Shown here in pieces: positions 58,518 to 64,000 of a stretch of 64,000 bases of DNA. Numbering within the stretch: the first letter of the stretch is position 1; the number at the start of each line of letters is the position of its first letter. Under the pieces are notes generated by a model. That model was given only the letters and a program-made list of their open reading frames with translations. It was not told the DNA's origin and made no database searches. A program made the position numbers and the translations under genes. Source of the DNA: Andeanibacterium sp036384795. Lineage in GTDB: Bacteria; Pseudomonadota; Alphaproteobacteria; Sphingomonadales; Sphingomonadaceae. Location of the stretch: the NCBI GenBank assembly GCA_036384795.1, contig DASVLP010000078.1:1-64000 (forward strand). Direction: 5' to 3'.

Positions 58518-59846
58518 TCACTTCTTCCCGAGCACGTCCAATACCGCCAGCGTCATCGCGGTCACGCCGGTGCGGATCGTCGGCTCGGGCACCGGCGCGA
58601 AATACGGCGAATGATTGGGAGGGAGCGGCTTGCCGGCGGCCTGGCCGGCGGCGACTTTGGCGGGATCGTAGACTCCGATCGTGAAGAACAGCGATTTCGT
58701 CACGCCGGCATTGACGTATGCCGAGTAGTCCTCGCTCGCGGTGCCCGGCCGCGGCTGCTCGGTTGCGTTTGCGCCAAACGCCGCTTTGAACACCTTGCCC
58801 ACTTCGGCCGTCAAAGCCGGATCGTTGACCACCGCGTCATACGAATGGCCGCCGATCGCGATGTCGGGCTCCGGCGCTCCGGCCATCGCGGCCTCCGCCC
58901 GGGCGACGCGTTCGACCCCCGACTTGAGCTTCGCGCGCGTGGCAGGATCGAAACTGCGGATCGTCCCGCGCAACACCACCCGTTCGGGGATGATGTTGCC
59001 CGCGCTGCCGCCCTCGATCGCGCCGATGGTCACGACGCCCGGCTCCTGCGGGTCCTTCTCGCGGCTGATCACGCTTTGCACGTCGACCACGAAACGCGAC
59101 GCGATCAGTACCGGGTCGATGGTTGCGCTCGGATCGGCGCCGTGCCCTCCGCGGCCGTTGAAGGTGATCGCGATATCGTCGGAATTGCTGGTCAGCAGGC
59201 CAGGCCGATATTGCACGGTTCCGTATGCGACCGGCGTGGTGTGAAGCGCAAAAGCGTAATCGGGCTTGCCGAAGCGTTTGAACAGCCCGTCATCGATCAT
59301 CGCCTGTGCACCGCCGCCGCCTTCTTCCGCAGGTTGGGCAATGAACATCAGGGTGCCGCTCCAGGCGGATTTGTTCGCGATCAGCGCATCGGCCGCCCCG
59401 ACCCAGGCCGCCATGTGAATGTCATGTCCGCACGCGTGATCGACATAGGTTTCGCGTCCGTTCCATTCGGTCTGGACATGCGAGGCGTAGGGCAGCCCGG
59501 TCAGCTCTTGCAGCGGCAATGCGTCGAGCTCGGTGCGGACCATTACGGTCGGCCCGGGACCGTTGCGATAAATGGCGACGACCCCTGTCTTGCCTACGTG
59601 CTCGGTGACTTCGAAGCCAAGCGACCGCATCTGCTGCGCCAGCAGGGCGGCGGTGCGCGTCTCGGCGAATCCCAGCTCCGGATGCGCGTGGATGTCTTTG
59701 TAGAGCGCGTCGAGGCGGGGATAGCTCGTGTCGAGCCGGTGGCCGATCTCGGCGACGGCCTGCGCGGGCCGCGGCTGGGCGAGGGCGGGAGCAGCAGTGA
59801 CAACGAGAATGGCGGATAGAGGACGAAGAAAACTCATCACCGGCAT
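58518..59846 (-). CDS. Secreted M20D amidohydrolase
   Basis: 442 residues with a Sec signal peptide (LSAILVVTAAPALAQ). M20 family metal ligands appear in order: DHACGHDIHMAAW (CGHD), then AQPAEEGGGGA (EE), then FALHTTPVAYG and GTASEDYSAY. These motifs match the carboxypeptidase/N-acyl-amino-acid or IAA-amino-acid hydrolase group; the substrate is a peptide or N-acyl amino acid. Start at 59846; the alternative ATG at 59837 is three residues shorter. 73 bases after the purC stop. Confidence 0.9.
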   Translation of the reverse strand: MPVMSFLRPLSAILVVTAAPALAQPRPAQAVAEIGHRLDTSYPRLDALYKDIHAHPELGFAETRTAALLAQQMRSLGFEVTEHVGKTGVVAIYRNGPGPTVMVRTELDALPLQELTGLPYASHVQTEWNGRETYVDHACGHDIHMAAWVGAADALIANKSAWSGTLMFIAQPAEEGGGGAQAMIDDGLFKRFGKPDYAFALHTTPVAYGTVQYRPGLLTSNSDDIAITFNGRGGHGADPSATIDPVLIASRFVVDVQSVISREKDPQEPGVVTIGAIEGGSAGNIIPERVVLRGTIRSFDPATRAKLKSGVERVARAEAAMAGAPEPDIAIGGHSYDAVVNDPALTAEVGKVFKAAFGANATEQPRPGTASEDYSAYVNAGVTKSLFFTIGVYDPAKVAAGQAAGKPLPPNHSPYFAPVPEPTIRTGVTAMTLAVLDVLGKK

Positions 59847-59919
59847 TTTCTAGCTCCGCGAAAGCGGGGTGAACAACAGCCCGCGCAGCCCCGCCCGCCC
59901 GCGGAGACCGGAACGGGAG

Positions 59920-60720
59920 TTACTTCTTCGGCTTTTCCACCCGGCCACGCAACTTGCGGTGCGCCGACAAGTCGAAGATCTCGCCGGTGGACGGATCGTC
60001 CTGCAGCAGCCCTAGCCGCCGGGCGACTTCCTGGTAGGCTTCTTCCTCGCCGCCGAGATCGCGCCGGAAGCGGTCCTTGTCGAGCTTCTCGCCGGTCGCC
60101 ATGTCCCACAGGCGGCAGCCGTCGGGGCTGATTTCGTCAGCCAGGATCACCCGGCTGTAGTCGCCGTCCCAGATGCGGCCGAACTCGAGCTTGAAGTCGA
60201 TCAGGCGGATGTTGATCGCGGCGAACATGCCAGACATGAAGTCGTTCACCCGGATCGCCATTGCCGAGATGTCCTGCATCTCGTCGTTCGACGCCCAGCC
60301 GAAGCACGCGATGTGCTCTTCGGCGACCATCGGGTCGTTCAGCGCATCGTCCTTGTAGTAGTATTCGATCAGCGTGTGCGGCAGCGGCTCGCCTTCCTCG
60401 ATCCCGAGGCGCTGCGAGATCGAGCCGGCGGCGACGTTGCGCACCACCACTTCGAGCGGGATGATCTCGACCTGGCGGATCAATTGCTCGCGCATGTTGA
60501 GGCGCCGGATGAAATGCGTCGGGATGCCGATGTGCGAGAGGCGCGTGAACACATGCTCGCTGATGCGGTTGTTGATCACGCCCTTGCCGTTGATCGTGCC
60601 CTTTTTCTGGGCGTTGAACGCGGTCGCATCGTCCTTGAAATACTGGATCAGCGTGCCGGGCTCCGGCCCCTCGTAGAGGATCTTGGCCTTGCCTTCGTAG
60701 ATCTGGCGGCGGCGGGTCAT
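59920..60720 (-). CDS. purC: Phosphoribosylaminoimidazole-succinocarboxamide synthase
   Basis: SAICAR synthetase of purine synthesis; ligates aspartate to CAIR with ATP. 266 residues. N-terminal MTRRRQIYEGKAKILYEGPE, then KGVINNRISEHVF, VRNVAAGSISQRLG, LIDFKLEFGR and ADEISPDGCRLWD, all signature segments. The start ATG at 60720 has GAGGAAAT upstream. It sits directly behind a hairpin and U6 run that could attenuate transcription, and is not clustered with purS/purQ. Confidence 0.96.
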   Translation of the reverse strand: MTRRRQIYEGKAKILYEGPEPGTLIQYFKDDATAFNAQKKGTINGKGVINNRISEHVFTRLSHIGIPTHFIRRLNMREQLIRQVEIIPLEVVVRNVAAGSISQRLGIEEGEPLPHTLIEYYYKDDALNDPMVAEEHIACFGWASNDEMQDISAMAIRVNDFMSGMFAAINIRLIDFKLEFGRIWDGDYSRVILADEISPDGCRLWDMATGEKLDKDRFRRDLGGEEEAYQEVARRLGLLQDDPSTGEIFDLSAHRKLRGRVEKPKK

Positions 60721-60732
60721 GGGATTTCCTCG

Positions 60733-60786
60733 AAAAAACCAAGCCCCGGCGCTTGCGAGTCGGGTCTGCGACTGCACGGCCGGGGC
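60733..60786 (-). promoter_or_regulatory. Attenuator-like hairpin leader of purC
   Basis: On the minus strand GCCCCGGC (60786-60779) pairs with GCCGGGGC (60750-60743), enclosing an inner stem AGTCG/CGACT, then four bases and a run of TTTTTT (60738-60733). The hairpin ends 12 bases before the purC ATG, overlapping the zone of ribosome binding. This structure would fold in the transcript and could terminate it early. Confidence 0.55.
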
Positions 60787-60796
60787 GGACCGGCAG

Positions 60797-60824
60797 CATA
60801 TAGGCCCAGCGGCCCGAAAAGCAA
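60797..60824 (-). promoter_or_regulatory. Predicted promoter of purC
   Basis: TTGCTT (60824-60819) and TATATG (60802-60797) spaced by 16 bases fit -35 and -10 boxes for a sigma-70-like factor. Transcription would begin near 60790, just before the hairpin leader, which makes the leader hairpin the first thing transcribed. Position and motif only. Confidence 0.45.
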
Positions 60825-60878
60825 TTGTGGGGTAGCCCGCGATTGCTTACTCCGGATGCAAATCCACAGGAGAGGCAT

Positions 60879-61367
60879 ATGAACACCGACCGCAGAACCG
60901 TGCTGGGCGCCGCAACCGCGCTGACCGCCATGATGTCCGCCAGAGCCGGCGCTGCCGAAACGTCGAACGCTCCTGCCGCGGGGCCCGCGCGGGGGCCGAA
61001 GGGAATCATGGAGATCATCCGCATCTACAGCGACGAGAACGGCGTATCGCACTACGAGCGGGTGAAGGTGATGGGCTCGCCCAAGCCGCTGCCGGTCGAG
61101 TCGGTGGTTGCCAGCTCGATCGCGCAAGGGACCGAGGATTGGCACCACGCGCCATACAAGACTTTCACGATCAACGTCGTCGGCGATATCGAGGGTGAAG
61201 TGAGCGACGGCACGCGGGTGAAGATCGGCAAGGGCGACCTGGTCTATCTCGAGGATTTCACCGGCAAAGGGCATGTCACCCACCTGCTGACCCCGGTCGC
61301 CAACCTGTTCATCCGGATGAAGCCGGATTTCGATCTGCTCAAGTGGGCAAGCGAGGAGCCCGCGTAG
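60879..61367 (+). CDS. Tat-exported cupin-like protein
   Basis: 162 residues. The N-terminus carries a twin-arginine signal (MNTDRRTVLGAATALTA, RR at 5-6, then a hydrophobic stretch and AGA cleavage). The mature part contains EIIRIYSDENGVSHYERVKV and a small beta-sandwich, APYKTFTINVVGDIEGEVSD then GDLVYLEDFTGKGHVTHL, resembling a cupin, with His residues that could bind a metal. Function unknown. Shine-Dalgarno CAGGAGAGG. It is divergent from purC and ends 55 bases before bioF. Confidence 0.75.
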   Translation: MNTDRRTVLGAATALTAMMSARAGAAETSNAPAAGPARGPKGIMEIIRIYSDENGVSHYERVKVMGSPKPLPVESVVASSIAQGTEDWHHAPYKTFTINVVGDIEGEVSDGTRVKIGKGDLVYLEDFTGKGHVTHLLTPVANLFIRMKPDFDLLKWASEEPA

Positions 61368-61422
61368 CCGAGTCCATCGGCAGGGTTTGTCGGCGCTGCG
61401 CTCTTGCGCCATAGGGCGCGCG

Positions 61423-62550
61423 ATGCCCGATCTGTTTGCCGGCCAGCGAAGGGACCTTGCCGCATTGGCGGATAATGCACGGCTGCGCTCGCTGACGCCG
61501 GTCAAGGGCGTCGACTTCGCGTCGAACGATTATCTCGGTCTCGCCAATTCCTCGCGGCTCAAGCGGGCGGTCGAGGAGGCGATCGGACGCGGCGTGCCGA
61601 TCGGGTCGGGCGGGTCGCGGCTGTTGCGCGGCAACGATCCCGAGCACGAAGCGCTCGAGGCCGAGGCGGCGGCGTTCTTCGGCAGCGAGAGCGCGTTGTT
61701 CTTCGCCAACGGTTATGGTGCGAACTCGGCGCTGCTGGCGACGTTGCCGCAGCGGGGGGACCTGATCGTCTATGATGCGCTGATCCATGCCAGCGCGCAC
61801 GAGGGGCTGCGGCTCACCCGTGCCGAGACAGCCGAGGCGGCGCATGGCGACGTCGGCACTTTTGAGGACGCCATCGCCCGGTGGCGCAAGACGGGTGGAA
61901 AAGGGCGGGCGTGGATTGTCGCCGAGAGCCTTTATTCGATGGACGGCGACCGCGCGCCATTGGCCGATTTGCTGGCGCTCGCCGACGAGTACGAAGCGAT
62001 CCTGCTGCTCGACGAAGCCCATGCGACCGGCGTGTTCGGCGCGCGGGGCAGGGGCCTTGCCGACGGGCTCGACGGGCGCGAGAACCTGATCGTGCTGCGC
62101 ACCTGCGGCAAGGCGCTCGGCTGCGAAGGGGCGCTGGTCTGCGGGCCGAAAGTGGTGCGCGATCACCTGGTCAACCGCGGGCGCGGGTTCATCTTCTCGA
62201 CCGCCCCCAGCCCGCTGATGGCCGCCGCGGTGCGCGAGGCGCTGCGGATCGTCGCCGACGAGCCGGAGCGGCGCGACGCGCTACAGGCGCTGGTGCGGCA
62301 GGCGGAAGGCGCTTTGGCGCCGCTCGGAGTTGCGGCGACCGGCTCGCAGATCCTCCCGCTGGTGCTCGGCGAGGAGGAGCGGACGATGGTGATCGCCTCA
62401 AAGGTGCAGGAAGCCGGCTTCGACGTGCGCGGCATCCGCCCGCCGACGGTGCCGGCGGGCACTTCGCGGCTGCGGATTTCGCTGACGCTGAATGCCATCG
62501 CGGGCGATGTCGCGGCGCTCGCGCAATGTCTCGGCGAGGTGTCGCGATGA
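61423..62550 (+). CDS. bioF: 8-amino-7-oxononanoate synthase
   Basis: PLP-dependent enzyme that condenses pimeloyl-ACP/CoA with alanine in biotin synthesis; 375 residues. Signature segments: FASNDYLGLANSSRLK, GSGGSRLLRGNDPEHEALE, LLLDEAHATGVFG and the Schiff-base Lys region LRTCGKALGCEGALV. ATG at 61423 chosen. Its stop overlaps the bioD start (ATGA). Together with bioD and bioA it forms a biotin operon; bioB is outside the window. Confidence 0.95.
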   Translation: MPDLFAGQRRDLAALADNARLRSLTPVKGVDFASNDYLGLANSSRLKRAVEEAIGRGVPIGSGGSRLLRGNDPEHEALEAEAAAFFGSESALFFANGYGANSALLATLPQRGDLIVYDALIHASAHEGLRLTRAETAEAAHGDVGTFEDAIARWRKTGGKGRAWIVAESLYSMDGDRAPLADLLALADEYEAILLLDEAHATGVFGARGRGLADGLDGRENLIVLRTCGKALGCEGALVCGPKVVRDHLVNRGRGFIFSTAPSPLMAAAVREALRIVADEPERRDALQALVRQAEGALAPLGVAATGSQILPLVLGEEERTMVIASKVQEAGFDVRGIRPPTVPAGTSRLRISLTLNAIAGDVAALAQCLGEVSR

Positions 62551-63155
62551 CCGGCTTCGTCGTCACCGGCACCGATACCGACGTCGGTAAGACGGTGTTT
62601 GCCGCTGCGCTCGCCGGGCAGCTCGGCGGGTGGTACTGGAAGCCGGTGCAAGCCGGGCTGGCGGATGGCACCGATGCCGAGCGGGTCACTGCGTTGTCCG
62701 GCCTGCCGCGCGAGCGGGTGCTGCCGGAGGCCTATCGGCTGGCCACGCCATGCTCGCCCCATAAGGCTGCCGAGATCGATGGCGTGACGATCGACCCGGC
62801 GCGGCTGGCGCTCCCCGAGCAGCGCCCGCTGGTGGTCGAGGGCGCGGGCGGGGCGCTGGTGCCGCTGGGCGGCGACCTGCTCTACGCGGACATGTTCGCC
62901 CGCTGGGGCCTGCCGGCCATCGTCGTCGCCCGCACAACGCTGGGCACGATCAACCATTCGCTGCTGACGATCGAGGCGCTGCGCGCGCGCAGTGTGCCGA
63001 TCCACGGCGTGGCGTTCATCGGCGATCCGGTCGAGGACAGCGAAGCGACGATTTGCCGCATCGGCGGAGTGCGGCGACTCGGGCGGCTGCCGTGGCTGGA
63101 ACCGCTCGACCGTGACGGGCTGCGCAGCGCATTCGGCAGGGAAATCGCGCTGTGA
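62547..63155 (+). CDS. bioD: Dethiobiotin synthetase
   Basis: 202 residues; ATP-dependent carboxylation closing the ureido ring. P-loop GTDTDVGKT at residues 8-16, WYWKPVQAG, VEGAGGALVPL and VARTTLGTINHSLLT. The start ATG overlaps bioF (ATGA) and its stop overlaps the bioA GTG start (GTGA), so three genes are translationally coupled. Cytoplasmic homodimer. Confidence 0.96.
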   Translation: MTGFVVTGTDTDVGKTVFAAALAGQLGGWYWKPVQAGLADGTDAERVTALSGLPRERVLPEAYRLATPCSPHKAAEIDGVTIDPARLALPEQRPLVVEGAGGALVPLGGDLLYADMFARWGLPAIVVARTTLGTINHSLLTIEALRARSVPIHGVAFIGDPVEDSEATICRIGGVRRLGRLPWLEPLDRDGLRSAFGREIAL

Positions 63156-64000
63156 GTTCGATTTGGCACCCGTTCACCCAGCACGGTCTGGAAGAGCCGA
63201 TTCCGCTGGTGACCCGGGCGGAGGGCGCGGCGCTCTACACCGCCGACGGGCGGCGGATAATCGACGCGATCTCCTCGTGGTGGGTGACGACGCACGGCCA
63301 CTGCCACCCGCGGATCATGGCGGCGATCCGGGAGCAGGCGGAGAAGCTCGACCAGTTGATCTTCGCCGGATGGACGCATGAGCCGGCGGAGGAGGTGGCG
63401 GCGGGGCTGCGGGCGATCATGCCGGCCGAGCTGACGCGGGTGTTCTTCTCCGATTCCGGATCCACCGCAGTCGAGGTGGCGCTGAAGATGGCGCTCGGGT
63501 TCTTCGCCAACCGCGGAGAAAAACGCCATAGAATCATTGTGATGGAACACTCTTATCACGGCGATACGATCGGGGCGATGTCGGTCGGCGCGCGCGGGGT
63601 GTTCAACGCCGCTTACGCCCCGTTGCTGTTCGACGTCGGGCTCGTGCCGTTTCCGAGCAATCCGCAGCAAGCACTTGATGTGCTTGAAAAAGAATGTCGC
63701 GCAGGCGCCGCCGCGTTCATCGTCGAGCCGCTGGTGCTCGGCGCCGGCGGAATGCTGATGTATCCCGCTGAAATCCTTGCCCAAATGCGCGCGATTTGCG
63801 CCGCGCACGGCACCTTGTTCATCGCCGACGAAGTGATGACCGGCTGGGGCCGCACCGGGACCCTGCTGGCCTGCGAACAGGCCGGGGTGGTGCCGGATTT
63901 GCTGTGCCTGTCCAAAGGGTTGACCGGCGGCGCGCTGCCGCTCGCCGTCACGATGGCGACCGAACAGATCTGGGACGCGCACTATTCGCAAGACCGCGCC
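63152..64000 (+). CDS. bioA: Adenosylmethionine-8-amino-7-oxononanoate aminotransferase (5' part)
   Basis: The first 283 residues of a class III aminotransferase (family about 420-430); the 3' end lies beyond the window. Uses SAM as amino donor to make 7,8-diaminopelargonate. Seen: IWHPFTQHGLEE at the start (the BioA hallmark WHPxTQ), DAISSWWVTTHGHCHP, FFSDSGSTAVEVALKMAL, IADEVMTGWGRTG and the PLP-lysine region LCLSKGLTGGALPL. GTG start at 63152 overlapping bioD. Confidence 0.95.
   Translation, partial: MSSIWHPFTQHGLEEPIPLVTRAEGAALYTADGRRIIDAISSWWVTTHGHCHPRIMAAIREQAEKLDQLIFAGWTHEPAEEVAAGLRAIMPAELTRVFFSDSGSTAVEVALKMALGFFANRGEKRHRIIVMEHSYHGDTIGAMSVGARGVFNAAYAPLLFDVGLVPFPSNPQQALDVLEKECRAGAAAFIVEPLVLGAGGMLMYPAEILAQMRAICAAHGTLFIADEVMTGWGRTGTLLACEQAGVVPDLLCLSKGLTGGALPLAVTMATEQIWDAHYSQDRA

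Overview
The window is GC-rich, densely coded bacterial chromosome. Gene content and order point to an alphaproteobacterium of the order Sphingomonadales, probably Sphingomonas or a close relative. The signs are a MucR/Ros zinc-finger regulator next to Fur; the run nfuA - nitroreductase - tsaB - rimI - mucR - fur - plsC - miaB - phoH - ybeY - corC; DUF721, DsbA-like proteins and SMC beside mutY; class II DAHP synthase; and a short-Q-loop (CIO-type) cytochrome bd. This assignment rests on family knowledge and synteny, not on a database search.

Layout. 1-5066: a minus-strand cluster, DUF721 > three consecutive DsbA-like thioredoxin-fold proteins > smc (cut by the window edge), divergent from mutY. 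5081-13712: mutY, a lower-GC membrane protein, nudC overlapping a FrnE-type DsbA, a glycosyltransferase, small proteins (DUF1328, an unknown, DUF1489), mgtE, a cyclophilin and a TMEM165/GDT1-type transporter. 14070-23832: a long mostly minus-strand housekeeping block (lysR, corC, ybeY, phoH, miaB, plsC, fur, mucR, rimI, tsaB, nitroreductase, nfuA), interrupted by a plus-strand RcnB-like gene. 23929-36120: M16 peptidase, aroG-II, two tandem MASE1-PAS-GGDEF paralogues, a retropepsin-like membrane protease, an MFS symporter, TetR, a VOC protein and an EamA exporter.

36252-45900 is the most accessory-looking stretch: the cioAB/DUF2474 oxidase operon, then two PQQ dehydrogenases whose cytochrome c domains sit at opposite ends of the protein, with a PEBP lipoprotein and an AT-rich TIR-domain gene between them, then a REP-like repeat, a nitrobindin-like heme protein and the 3' half of a tRNA. 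46040-64000: SDR and gph, then glmU - unknown gene - vapBC - glmS, a GGDEF-EAL protein, purQ/purS, a second M16 peptidase, a secreted M20 amidohydrolase, purC behind an attenuator-like leader, a Tat-exported cupin, and bioF-bioD-bioA (bioA cut by the window edge).

Themes: thiol/disulfide chemistry (four DsbA-fold proteins), periplasmic PQQ oxidation probably feeding the quinol pool and a bd-type oxidase, cyclic-di-GMP signalling (three GGDEF proteins), amino-sugar precursor synthesis (glmU/glmS) with an embedded toxin-antitoxin pair, purine synthesis and biotin synthesis. No prophage, CRISPR array, insertion sequence, rRNA or complete tRNA was recognised. The best leads for something undescribed are the TIR protein with an uncharacterised C-terminal domain, the heme-domain swap in the PQQ enzymes, the tRNA remnant, and the hairpin leader of purC.
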